A stretch of DNA of 8,152 bases from Bacteroidetes bacterium SW_11_45_7 (GCA_003022985.1 PXTV01000175.1:1-8152), one strand, 5' to 3'. Shown: positions 1-6,213, counted from the first letter of the stretch. Made by a program: numbers and translations. The notes: generated by a model from the sequence alone, not told the origin.

Positions 1-1
1 T

Positions 2-445
2 GTATGTGCCGGAGATACAATTACGGCTTCTAAAACCAATACACAGGGGCAAAGCATAACCTGGCTTGTGGAGGGTATCACCTTGGATTCCTCGCAGACC
101 ATCATTCCTCTAAGTTTTCCCGATAGCGGGCAGCGTATCATTTCGTTGGTTACCTCGAATGCAAGTTGTTCCGATACCGCAAGTGATACGCTTACTGTCC
201 ATCCTCTACCGGATTCCACAACCATTACCCGCAATAACGGAATGTTAATGGCGCCCCAAACGGAAGATTATCAGTGGTTGTTCAATGGACAGCTCCTACC
301 CGCTGATACCTCTCGCACAATAACGCCAGCTCAAGAAGGTGATTATCGGGTTATTGTTACCAATCAATACGGCTGTTCCGATACATCCTCTACCGAGAGC
401 ATCAATTGTGCCGGCTTGGCGCAATTCGGTCTTTCAACGGACGAA
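2..445 (+). repeat. Protein-level tandem repeat, copy 1
   Basis: First copy of the 148-codon double module. It starts VCAGDTITASKT and runs to just before the second VCAGD at 446. The copy may be incomplete at its left end because the window starts here. Similarity to copy 2 is at the protein level, with diverged DNA, so it is an old duplication. Confidence 0.7.
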
Positions 446-1135
446 GTGTGTGCTGGCGATAGTGTTACCGCCACCAAAACAGGTGGCGATACGCTTGCTT
501 TTCGTTGGTTGGTCAATGGCATTGAGCAAGATAGCGGCAATACTGTATTTGATTTTGCAATAGCTGATACGGGCCAGCAAATGATCGAGCTTGTAGTCGA
601 TGGTTTTGCTTGCACGGACACAATGCAGGATACGCTAACGGTTCATCCATATCCACCTAAGCCCACAATCAACCAACCGAATACCACAGAATTACATGCA
701 TCGCCATCCATGGCTGCAGGTTATCAATGGTTGAAGGCCGGGCAGCAGCTTGCGGGTGAGACATCCCAAATCCTGAATTGGCAACAATATGGCAAAGGGA
801 CTTACCAGGTGGCTGTTACCAATCAATTTGGGTGCACAGACACCTCTGAGTCTTTTCAGGTGAATTTCAACAACTTCACAAAAAGAGCTAACGGTTCTTT
901 ATCGATCTATCCTCAACCAGCATCTGATGTTATGGTTGTGAGTTGGCGAAACTGGCCTGAACAGCCTGAAACAATACGGATTTACAATAATGAAGGGAAA
1001 ACGGTTTACAAAACACAGCAATTTACGAACGGGGAGCAGGTAGAAGTCGATTTGCATCATGTGCCTGCTGGCTTGTATTTCATTCGAGTTGAAACGCAAG
1101 AAAAGGTCTCCAACCGGAAGCTCTTGGTTCGTTAA
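2..1135 (+). CDS. Secreted modular protein with type IX sorting domain, 3' part
   Basis: The frame is open to the left window edge (from base 2, starting V-C-A-G-D), so this is the last 377 residues of a larger protein. A GTG at 68 is internal, not the start. Two copies of a ~148-residue double module are visible: each begins VCAGD.(I/V)TA.KT, has a W-L-V-(E/N)-G-I core and ends its first half with DTLTVHP.P; the second half carries YQWL..G and (I/V).VTNQ(Y/F)GC.DTS. These resemble the beta-sandwich (Ig/PKD-like) modules of Bacteroidota surface proteins. From about residue 300 a typical type IX secretion C-terminal domain follows (LSIYPQPASD, then a VPAGLYFIRV-like stretch, ending NRKLLVR). 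The protein is therefore expected to be exported by the Por system and released or anchored at the cell surface. The catalytic or binding part, if any, lies outside the window, so the function is unknown. Confidence 0.9.
   Translation, partial: VCAGDTITASKTNTQGQSITWLVEGITLDSSQTIIPLSFPDSGQRIISLVTSNASCSDTASDTLTVHPLPDSTTITRNNGMLMAPQTEDYQWLFNGQLLPADTSRTITPAQEGDYRVIVTNQYGCSDTSSTESINCAGLAQFGLSTDEVCAGDSVTATKTGGDTLAFRWLVNGIEQDSGNTVFDFAIADTGQQMIELVVDGFACTDTMQDTLTVHPYPPKPTINQPNTTELHASPSMAAGYQWLKAGQQLAGETSQILNWQQYGKGTYQVAVTNQFGCTDTSESFQVNFNNFTKRANGSLSIYPQPASDVMVVSWRNWPEQPETIRIYNNEGKTVYKTQQFTNGEQVEVDLHHVPAGLYFIRVETQEKVSNRKLLVR
446..868 (+). repeat. Protein-level tandem repeat, copy 2
   Basis: Second copy of the double module, 141 codons, starting VCAGDSVTATKT. 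Shared anchors with copy 1 are WLV.GI, D(S/T)GQ, DTLTVHP.P, YQWL..GQ.L and VTNQ.GC.DTS. It ends shortly before the sorting domain. Confidence 0.7.
899..1132 (+). other. Type IX secretion C-terminal sorting domain
   Basis: About 78 C-terminal residues beginning LSIYPQPASD and ending RKLLVR. The NP.(S/A)-like opening (here YPQPASD), the central IRIYNNEGK strand and the VPAGLYFIRV motif match the T9SS type A sorting domain family known from Bacteroidota. Confidence 0.85.
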
Positions 1136-1214
1136 AGCGTTCTACATACATTCCGGGTCATCGATGCCTTGGAAATAGGGTAAGAAGTGTACAACCGAAC
1201 CTCCCCTAAGTATG

Positions 1215-1232
1215 AGCTATCGTGTGTACACA
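1215..1232 (+). repeat. Outer inverted repeat, left arm
   Basis: AGCTATCGTGTGTACACA. Its reverse complement matches 1616-1633 at 16 of 18 positions. Ten of the bases are the self-palindrome TGTGTACACA, which lowers the weight of the match as a true terminal repeat. Confidence 0.5.
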
Positions 1233-1321
1233 TCTTTTATCAAGTTATATTTCTCTACTATGCCTGGTTTTCCGATGCCTATCGGAATGGTCTCATTTTC
1301 CAGCATTTCAAACTCAGCTTT

Positions 1322-1347
1322 TAACCCCCAGTAGCGACTGGGGGTTA
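1322..1347 (+). other. Hairpin 1 inside the element
   Basis: Perfect 11-bp stem (TAACCCCCAGT with ACTGGGGGTTA) and an AGCG tetraloop at 1333-1336. No T-run follows, so it is not a standard intrinsic terminator. Confidence 0.8.
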
Positions 1348-1353
1348 TTCACC

Positions 1354-1375
1354 TTCAAGTCCATTCGGACTTGGA
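1354..1375 (+). other. Hairpin 2 inside the element
   Basis: CAAGTCC (1356-1362), loop ATTC, GGACTTG (1367-1373): a perfect 7-bp stem. It extends by one T-G wobble (1355/1374) and one T-A pair (1354/1375) when read as + strand RNA. Confidence 0.75.
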
Positions 1376-1417
1376 ATTACTCTCATATTCAGTGTTACAT
1401 CACCGCAAGGGGGATGA

Positions 1418-1446
1418 ACCTGCCCTCGCCTTAGGCGAGGACAGGT
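1418..1446 (+). other. Hairpin 3 inside the element
   Basis: ACCTG, one C/A mismatch, CCTCGCC, loop TTA, then GGCGAGG and CAGGT: 12 paired positions of 13. GC-rich palindromes of this kind are typical of dispersed intergenic repeats. Confidence 0.75.
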
Positions 1447-1453
1447 ATCAATA

Positions 1454-1490
1454 ACACCGTTCCGATAGGCATCGGAAAGCCGTGCGGTGT
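1454..1490 (+). other. Alternative local hairpin on the right arm
   Basis: ACACCG (1454-1459) is complementary to CGGTGT (1485-1490), and between them TTCCGAT (1460-1466) pairs with ATCGGAA (1471-1477) around an AGGC loop. This local fold uses the same bases as the long 25-bp stem, so the two structures exclude each other. Confidence 0.6.
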
Positions 1491-1615
1491 GAAAGGAAGT
1501 GATGGAGCCGAACCCAAGTTTGCAACGCAATAATGACTAAGTTATATGAATATTCGAGTTTTCAGCCCAAATTGAAGCTACATCTACATGCATTTTTTGA
1601 ATGGAAGCATGATTT

Positions 1616-1633
1616 TGTGTACACACAGTAGCT
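1616..1633 (-). repeat. Outer inverted repeat, right arm
   Basis: TGTGTACACACAGTAGCT, pairing with the left arm at 1215-1232. If these are element ends, the element is about 420 bp and lies just beyond the 3' end of bshB1. Confidence 0.5.
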
Positions 1634-1666
1634 AAATATGAGACAGGAAATAATGGATTTGCATTG

Positions 1667-2392
1667 TTACGAAAGCTCCATAACATCCGGCACTCCGGGA
1701 AATCGATCCGTTAAAAAGCCCTCGGCATACTCCGCACCAATATGCTTGCCCATTTGGGTGGCCCTGCTGTAAATGAAGTCCATGAAACGCGGGTCGGAAA
1801 TAAATGTTTGCTCTTCTTGTTCGTACTGCGGGTCGTCAGTATAAAATTGCGATTTATAGGCCTTGATGGTCTTGATTTTATCCTCCATATAATCGGAGAT
1901 ATCGACAACAAAGTCAGGATCGAAATAATAGGCCTGAAGGTAATGATAGACTGCCTGCGGACGCCAATGCTGTTGGAGGCCATTTTTGTCCTCCGTTTCG
2001 ATTTTTTTAAGCCCGGAGAGAAAAGCACCTTCGGTAACTAATGAGGAGCCCCTGCCATGATCTGGATGTCTGTCCCGGGGCACATTGGCAAACACCACAT
2101 GCGGCTTGTATCGTCTGATCATTTTGATGACAGCTAATTGATGCTCTTTGTCATTTACAAAAAAACCATCTTCAAAGGCCATGTTCTCGCGTACTTCAGC
2201 CCCCATTAAGCGGGCAGCTTCTGCTGCTTCCCGGTCGCGAATCTCTGCTGTGCCTCTGGTTCCCAGCTCGCCACGTGTCAAATCGACAAGGCCCACGCGA
2301 TAGCCCATATCGATATGACGAATTAATGTACCGCTACAGGTAAGTTCAATATCATCAGGATGAGCCCCAAAGGCAAGAATATCCAACTTCAT
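1667..2392 (-). CDS. bshB1: BshB1, N-acetyl-glucosaminyl-malate deacetylase (bacillithiol synthesis)
   Basis: LmbE/PIG-L family zinc deacetylase of 241 residues, the usual size. It removes the acetyl group from GlcNAc-malate to give GlcN-malate, the second step of bacillithiol synthesis, in the cytosol. Zinc ligands are visible in AHPDD (His11, Asp14) and RHPDH (His112). The DLTRGELGTRGT motif (residues 37-48), the long PSDRHPDHGRG-like loop and the C-terminal GxxYAEGF...D(R)(F/Y)PGV block match the BshB1 subfamily. The frame extends 7 codons upstream to a TTG at 2413, but I prefer ATG at 2392: the protein then begins MKLDILAFGAHPDD as in homologues, and a -7 element at 2418-2425 places the transcript start close to the TTG. 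The gene is divergent from the DUF4197 gene. It looks intact; BshA and BshC are not in the window. Confidence 0.92.
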   Translation of the reverse strand: MKLDILAFGAHPDDIELTCSGTLIRHIDMGYRVGLVDLTRGELGTRGTAEIRDREAAEAARLMGAEVRENMAFEDGFFVNDKEHQLAVIKMIRRYKPHVVFANVPRDRHPDHGRGSSLVTEGAFLSGLKKIETEDKNGLQQHWRPQAVYHYLQAYYFDPDFVVDISDYMEDKIKTIKAYKSQFYTDDPQYEQEEQTFISDPRFMDFIYSRATQMGKHIGAEYAEGFLTDRFPGVPDVMELS

Positions 2393-2417
2393 CGTCTTAT
2401 CTTGTGTTGTCAATAGC

Positions 2418-2425
2418 CAAAGGTA
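2418..2425 (-). promoter_or_regulatory. -7 promoter element of bshB1
   Basis: On the - strand this reads TACCTTTG, an exact match to the Bacteroidota -7 consensus TAnnTTTG. The expected transcript start is about 2411, giving a leader of about 20 nt to ATG 2392. I see no convincing -33 TTG at the usual distance. Confidence 0.5.
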
Positions 2426-2532
2426 GCAAGTTTTGGAAGGATGCAGCCGTCTCCATTCCCTTTATAATACATTATCCTGTATTTCCGTTTTTTCACCGTA
2501 ATTTGTTAAAACCCCTCAATTCATCCAACCTT

Positions 2533-3219
2533 ATGAGAACACTGACAATTATCTTGATCGCCCTTTTGAATTTAAGTACGAATACAGCTTGCGCACAGCT
2601 TTTTGAAGATGCTAAAGATGCTGTTGAAGAGACGACTAACGCCGGCAGCAGTGGTCTTTCACAGGAAGAAGCAGCAAAAGGCATCAAAGAAGCCCTGAAA
2701 AAGGGAGCGAAGAAAGGCGTTGCTGATGTATCGCAGTTAAATGGTTACTTTAAAAATCCCGAAATCAAAATCCCCTTTCCGCCCGATGCCCAAGAGGTGG
2801 CTGATAAAATGCGCGATATCGGCATGGGCGATCAAGTTGCTGCTGATCAAGCCAAGCCTATATTTATCAACGCCATCACATCCCTTACCATTCAAGACGC
2901 CATCGACATTGTAAACGGCAAGGATAACGCTGCCACCAATTACCTGAGACGGACAACATCGAGCCAGCTTAAAAAGGAATTCAAACCGGATATTGAAAAG
3001 TCCCTCGACAAAGTAAATGCCACCAAGTATTGGAACGATATTATTACGCGCTACAACAAAATTCCCATGGTTGAGGATAAGAATCCCGATCTTGCCGAAC
3101 ACGTCACGGACAGAGCCATCAAAGGGCTGTTTGTCATGGTTGCCAAAGAAGAAAACAAGATTCGGGAAGAACCGATTGCCCGTACTTCGGATATTCTTAA
3201 AAAAGTCTTTGGTGATTGA
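2533..3219 (+). CDS. DUF4197 family exported protein, probably with a small internal deletion
   Basis: A 228-residue exported protein. The frame is open from GTG 2404, but ATG 2533 is the likely start because it gives a proper signal peptide: MRTLTIILIALLNLSTNTACAQ, with probable cleavage after ACA. A lipoprotein reading (TAC as lipobox) is less likely. DUF4197 hallmarks are GLSQEEAAKGIKEALKKGA (residues 41-59), a Y(F/L)xNPEIKIPFPP-like stretch, AKPIFINAITSLTIQDA, NAATNYLRRTTSSQL, KVNATKYW and a C-terminal SDILKKVFGD-type end. Members are periplasmic or envelope proteins of unknown function. Between MGDQV (102) and AADQAKPIF (103 on) I expect about 15 further residues including a conserved NRAAE motif; they are absent here. 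The reading frame is kept, so a product could still be made. Confidence 0.82.
   Translation: MRTLTIILIALLNLSTNTACAQLFEDAKDAVEETTNAGSSGLSQEEAAKGIKEALKKGAKKGVADVSQLNGYFKNPEIKIPFPPDAQEVADKMRDIGMGDQVAADQAKPIFINAITSLTIQDAIDIVNGKDNAATNYLRRTTSSQLKKEFKPDIEKSLDKVNATKYWNDIITRYNKIPMVEDKNPDLAEHVTDRAIKGLFVMVAKEENKIREEPIARTSDILKKVFGD
2830..2851 (+). repeat. Short direct repeat GATCAAG at the DUF4197 deletion point
   Basis: GATCAAG occurs at 2830-2836 and again at 2845-2851, 15 nt apart, exactly where the conserved segment of the DUF4197 protein seems to be missing. Short direct repeats are common slippage points, but a 7-mer can occur by chance. Confidence 0.45.
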
Positions 3220-3255
3220 TCCTATTGACCAGTAGTCTGACGAACTTGATAAAAT

Positions 3256-3265
3256 AGGAGGGAGG
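3256..3265 (+). promoter_or_regulatory. Strong Shine-Dalgarno before the glutamate-synthase-like remnant
   Basis: AGGAGGGAGG ends 4 nt before ATG 3270. It is far stronger than the sites of the neighbouring genes and fixes the start of this frame. Confidence 0.6.
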
Positions 3266-3269
3266 TTTT

Positions 3270-3800
3270 ATGAGGCAGCAATTCCTGATTGTCAATTGCA
3301 CGGTTGTTGCTGGTTTATTAGCCCTCGGCTATTTCTTTCAGCCCGTTTTTTGGGCATTTGTCTTGATTGGGCTTTTATGCCCGGGAGCTGACACCTGTAA
3401 CAGCGCCCGCGCCATGATGATAGCTACAGGGTGTATCCAGGCATTGCGCTGTCATACAAACAAATGTCCTACAGGTGTTGCTACACAGGATCCAGTCCTT
3501 ACAAGAGGCCTTGATGGAGGGGATAAGCGGCAGCGGGTAGCGCGCTATCATCAAGAAACCATCCATAGTGTTCATGAACTTGTTGCAGCAGCTGGTGTCC
3601 GATCAACGGTTCAATTCGATCGGAATTTCATTTCCAGACGAATTGATGGGGACGAGACAAAAACGCTTGAGGAAATTTATCCCTATCCCCAACCCGAATC
3701 ATTGCTTTCTCCTCCCTATGCCTCTGATTATCAAGAGGATATGCAGCAATCCAGCCCGCACACTTTTGATAAGGTAAAGGGCTACAAGAAAATGCAGTAA
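3270..3800 (+). pseudogene. FMN-binding glutamate-synthase-like protein with the central catalytic part missing
   Basis: A 176-residue frame joining the two ends of a protein that is normally about 500 residues or more. Residues 1-34 are the N-terminal membrane segment(s) typical of the Bacteroidota FMN-binding glutamate synthase family (VVAGLLALGYFFQPVFWAFVLIG). From residue 39 the sequence is the family's C-terminal part: GADTCNSARAMM, then the 3Fe-4S motif C-x5-C-x4-C (Cys55, Cys61, Cys66) in GCIQALRCHTNKCPTGVATQDP, then RVARYHQETIHSVHELVAAAG and EEIYPY. About 340 residues forming most of the FMN-binding TIM barrel are absent, with the join at 3372-3386. The frame is preserved and a strong ribosome site remains, so a membrane-anchored Fe-S mini-protein is conceivable. 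A decayed or misassembled gene is more likely. Confidence 0.8.
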
Positions 3801-3814
3801 TTTGCATTCATCAT

Positions 3815-3822
3815 TAATTTTG
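3815..3822 (+). promoter_or_regulatory. Possible -7 element for the thioesterase-yihY pair
   Basis: TAATTTTG matches TAnnTTTG exactly, 36 nt before ATG 3859. There is no -33 element at the standard spacing, so this is tentative. Confidence 0.35.
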
Positions 3823-3858
3823 TCCCATCTGTTTCGTTCGTAATCCTATAGTTACTTT

Positions 3859-4272
3859 ATGTTCTCTTATGATCACAAAATACGTGTCCGCTATGGTGAG
3901 ACTGACAAGATGGGCTATGTCTATTACGGCTTTTACAGTTTGTATTACGAAGAGGCCCGTACCGAGACAATGCGCCAATTAGGCCTTACTTACAGCGAGC
4001 TTGAAAAGGATGGCATTACGATGCCGGTATCCAAAATGAACGTCAAGTACATACGGCCTGCTATGTATGATGAGGTAATTACAGTGCGTACAATTATCAG
4101 GGAACAACCAACATCGCGCATAACGTTTGAATATGAAATTTATAATGAAGCCCGTGATCTTATTAATATAGGAACAACTGAATTGGCATTTATTCATCAA
4201 AGTAATCTCAAACCCGTTCGGGCTCCGCGTGAATTAACCGATCAATTAGCACAATATTTAAAAGAGAACTAA
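3859..4272 (+). CDS. Acyl-CoA thioesterase, hot-dog fold (YbgC/4HBT type)
   Basis: A 137-residue, full-length 4-hydroxybenzoyl-CoA thioesterase-like protein, expected to hydrolyse acyl-CoA in the cytosol; the substrate cannot be read from the sequence. The signature VRYGETDKMGYVYYGFYSLYYEEARTE (residues 10-36) carries the catalytic Asp16 of the YGETD motif and the YYEEAR helix. MPVSKMNVKYIRPAMYDE (about 54-71) and the VRTI, ITFEYEI and ELAFI strands complete a single hot-dog domain. Position 25, usually Asn in the YY/HHxNY motif, is Phe here. The yihY frame starts 7 nt after the stop, so the two are probably co-transcribed, an arrangement I recall from other Bacteroidota. The gene appears intact. 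Confidence 0.88.
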   Translation: MFSYDHKIRVRYGETDKMGYVYYGFYSLYYEEARTETMRQLGLTYSELEKDGITMPVSKMNVKYIRPAMYDEVITVRTIIREQPTSRITFEYEIYNEARDLINIGTTELAFIHQSNLKPVRAPRELTDQLAQYLKEN

Positions 4273-4279
4273 CCACCAG

Positions 4280-5175
4280 TTGGTAGATTTCAAAAAAAGA
4301 ATTAAGCGTTATTTTCCATTTATCATCCGCTGGCTTGATAAAGCGAAAGAGGTGAGCCTTCCCGGTTGTGAAGGTGTACCTGTTTACTATGTTATTTCTT
4401 TCTTTTTCAAGGAAATTCAAAGAGATACCATATCGGTGAGAGCCAGCTCAATTGCCTTCAATTTCTTTCTGGCCATTTTTCCGGCCATAATCTTTTTCTT
4501 TACCCTTATTCCCTACATCCCCGTTGAAGGGTTGCAAGAGAACCTGAATCAGATCATTAAGGAGCTTATGCCGGAAAGTGTTTATGTCCTGATTCAGGAT
4601 ACGATTAGTGACATCATTAACCGTCCGCGCAGTGGTTTATTGTCCATCGGTTTTATCACCACGATTTATTTTGCTACGAACGGGGTAGCGGCTATTATGG
4701 AAACGTTTGATAAAATCATGGCCAATTTTAAAAGGCGCAATTTTCTTCAAAAGCGGTTGGTGGCATTGAAATTGACAGTTATTCTGTCCGTATTATTGCT
4801 CTTGACACTTGTCCTGATTGTAGGCGGGAATTGGATTGTGGATGGGATCCTCCTCTATGTGAATATCAAAAGCTTTTGGGTACGTGCCATATTCACCGGT
4901 ATTAAATTTCTGTGGGCTCAACAGTGGCCACTGTGCTAACGCTTCTTATATCACTTGGCTTTTCCTACTTTATCAACAATTTTGGTCAATACAACAAGTT
5001 CTATGGCTCCATTGGAAGTATAGCTGTTTTCATGGTGTGGATGTATATCAATTCAATAGCTCTTATTATTGGATTTGAATTGAATACGAGCATTTATTTT
5101 CACAAGTACAAGAACCTGGAAGAAAGCGAAATGGAAGAATTAAGTGAATCAACAACGAAGAAGGTGCAATATTGA
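4280..5175 (+). pseudogene. YihY/BrkB family inner-membrane protein, broken by an internal deletion and frameshift
   Basis: Two frames together make one YihY-type polytopic membrane protein of unknown function. Part 1 (TTG 4280 to stop 4939) has VSLPGCEGVPVYYV, RASSIAFNFFLAIFPAIIFFFTLIPYIP (first membrane segment), SGLLSIGFITTIYFATNGVAAIMETF (second), and a third at LTVILSVLLLLTLVLIVGGNW. It stays homologous up to IKFLW (about 4910) and then reads AQQWPLC and stops. Part 2, in another frame from about 4911 to 5175, resumes with GSTVATVLTLLISLGFSYFI, NNFGQYNKFYGSIG and GFELNTSI. The segment between, normally a fourth membrane helix and a YYFGP-like motif (about 30 residues), is missing; the lost length must be 3n+1 nt. 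No ATG fits the start; TTG 7 nt after the thioesterase stop is the best choice. Confidence 0.82.
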
Positions 5176-5331
5176 TGGCCAATTAAAAATAAGGCCAGGC
5201 CCCTCTCACTTTTTTAGCCCACATGCTTTCTACTGTCATTGCACTTCCTGTCATGGGTAACTGTAATCGTTGTTTTCTTCATTGCATGAAACAGCAACCA
5301 TGCCCTGAGATGGCTTATTACACAGCGTAAG

Positions 5332-5361
5332 TTGTGGATACCGTGTGCATAATTAAGTTTG
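5332..5361 (+). promoter_or_regulatory. Promoter of the UPF0173 gene
   Basis: TTG at 5332-5334 and TAAGTTTG at 5354-5361 with 19 nt between them match the Bacteroidota -33/-7 consensus (TTG, about 19 nt, TAnnTTTG). The predicted start near 5368 gives a leader of about 67 nt before ATG 5435. This is the best promoter match in the window. Confidence 0.6.
5333..5352 (+). promoter_or_regulatory. Two near-consensus DnaA-box-like 9-mers
   Basis: TGTGGATAC (5333-5341) and TGTGCATAA (5344-5352) each differ at one base from TGTGGATAA, the complement of the DnaA box TTATCCACA. They have the same orientation, 11 nt start to start, and overlap the UPF0173 promoter. Two degenerate 9-mers are weak evidence. 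Confidence 0.3.
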
Positions 5362-5434
5362 TTCAATTTACAGTCCAAGTGGAATTGTTGTACCTTTAAG
5401 GTTCGAGATTGTCCCAACAAAAAATGGATGAAGT

Positions 5435-6115
5435 ATGGAGTTGACATATTATGGTCAGTCGTGTTTTTCAGTAACAATTAAAGGCAAAAAAATCTTATTC
5501 GATCCTTTTATTACGCCTAATGAACTTGCTAAAGACATTGATGTGTCATCGATTGAAGCTGATTATATCTTAGTGAGCCATGGACACCAAGACCATGTGT
5601 ACGACTTGGTGGATATTGCCAAACGCACGGGCGCCAAGGTTGTCACGAACTTTGAGATCATGAGCTGGCTCGGTGACCAGGGAATCGAGAATGTTCATCC
5701 CATGAACCACGGTGGTAAGTGGGACTTTGAATTTGGCACCGTTAAGTATGTCAATGCCATCCATTCCAGTATGTTACCCGATGGGTCAAACGGGGGCAAT
5801 CCGGGCGGCTTTGTGATCATGTCCGATGAAGGTAATTTTTATTTTGCGGGTGACACGGCTCTTACAGTTGACATGCAGCTGATCCCCCGTATAGCAAAGC
5901 TCGATTTCGCCTTATTACCTATTGGCGATAATTTTACGATGGGAGTTGATGACGCTATTGTGGCCGCTGATTTTATCGATTGCCAGAAGATCATGGGCGT
6001 ACACTACGATACGTTTGGCTTTATTGAAATCGATCATGAAGAAGCCAAACGCAAGTTCAAAGAGGCGGGCTTGGAGCTCCATCTGTTGGATATTGGTGAA
6101 ACAAGGGACCTTTGA
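5435..6115 (+). CDS. UPF0173 metal-dependent hydrolase (metallo-beta-lactamase fold)
   Basis: A 226-residue protein, the normal length for the UPF0173 family of cytosolic metallo-beta-lactamase-fold hydrolases; the natural substrate is not established. It begins MELTYYGQSCF and has the metal motif HGHQDH in SHGHQDH (His49, His51, Asp53, His54). Further likely ligands are His110 (NAIHSSMLPDGS), Asp140 (YFAGDTAL) and His190 (GVHYDTF). Family blocks NVHPMNHGG, GGNPGGFVI and LPIGDNFTMGVDDA are all present. ATG 5435 is chosen over ATG 5424, which is out of frame with it. The gene is preceded by its own promoter and separated from parA by 109 nt, so it is probably a single-gene unit. No damage is seen, in contrast to its neighbours. 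Confidence 0.92.
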   Translation: MELTYYGQSCFSVTIKGKKILFDPFITPNELAKDIDVSSIEADYILVSHGHQDHVYDLVDIAKRTGAKVVTNFEIMSWLGDQGIENVHPMNHGGKWDFEFGTVKYVNAIHSSMLPDGSNGGNPGGFVIMSDEGNFYFAGDTALTVDMQLIPRIAKLDFALLPIGDNFTMGVDDAIVAADFIDCQKIMGVHYDTFGFIEIDHEEAKRKFKEAGLELHLLDIGETRDL

Positions 6116-6208
6116 TTTGGAACGGTAATATGGAATTACTCAATGGTTTAGCCCATCGATGGCAGTAAATCCCTTCCCAAAACCAATCAACCAGTTACTT
6201 CATAATGC

Positions 6209-6213
6209 AGGAG
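6209..6213 (+). promoter_or_regulatory. Ribosome binding site of parA
   Basis: AGGAG, 11 nt before ATG 6225. The spacing is slightly long, but it supports the chosen start, which gives the normal ParA N-terminus. Confidence 0.45.

Larger units (their letters stand above)
1266..1481 (+). repeat. Large stem-loop element closed by a 25-bp inverted repeat
   Basis: Arms 1266-1290 and 1457-1481 are inverted repeats, identical at 23 of 25 positions. The core is TTTCCGATGCCTATCGGAA in the left arm and its exact complement in the right arm. The two differences put T opposite G (1268/1479 and 1288/1459), so RNA from the + strand would be fully paired through two G-U wobbles, while RNA from the - strand would have two A-C mismatches. 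The 166-nt loop contains three further hairpins. The layout suits either a small non-autonomous mobile or REP-like element or a structured + strand RNA. The sequence alone does not tell these apart. Confidence 0.75.
1136..1666. other. 531-nt intergenic region without a gene, rich in inverted repeats
   Basis: No credible coding region lies here; the open frames at 1222-1434 and 1345-1530 run across the hairpins and have no recognisable protein character. The interior 1261-1490 is packed with palindromes (listed separately). A 10-bp palindrome TGTGTACACA occurs near each end (1223-1232 and 1616-1625). No intrinsic terminator with a T-tract is evident for either flanking gene, which converge on this region. 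Confidence 0.75.
5176..5434. other. 259-nt intergenic region before UPF0173
   Basis: No gene or tRNA is seen. The left part contains AGGCCAGGCCCCT followed by a short T-run near 5211, too weak a stem to call a terminator. The right part holds the UPF0173 promoter and the DnaA-box-like sites. Confidence 0.5.

Noticed and set aside
1322..1347. Intrinsic terminator for the type IX-sorted protein gene
   Set aside because: The stem is strong but is not followed by a T-tract, lies about 190 nt past the stop, and is part of a larger repeat element.
1222..1530. Open reading frames across the structured intergenic region on both strands
   Set aside because: They run through palindromes, have no recognisable domain or ribosome site, and are best explained by the repeat sequence.
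2266..2285. CACGTG core resembling a parS site
   Set aside because: The flanks around CCACGTGTC do not match TGTTTCACGTGAAACA, and it lies inside bshB1. I found no convincing parS in the window.
2404..2532. N-terminal extension of the DUF4197 protein from GTG 2404
   Set aside because: It would bury the signal peptide inside the protein and overlap the bshB1 promoter region. ATG 2533 gives a standard export signal.
5195..5217. Terminator after yihY (AGGCCAGGCCCCT plus T-run)
   Set aside because: The complementary arms are too short and leave almost no loop.
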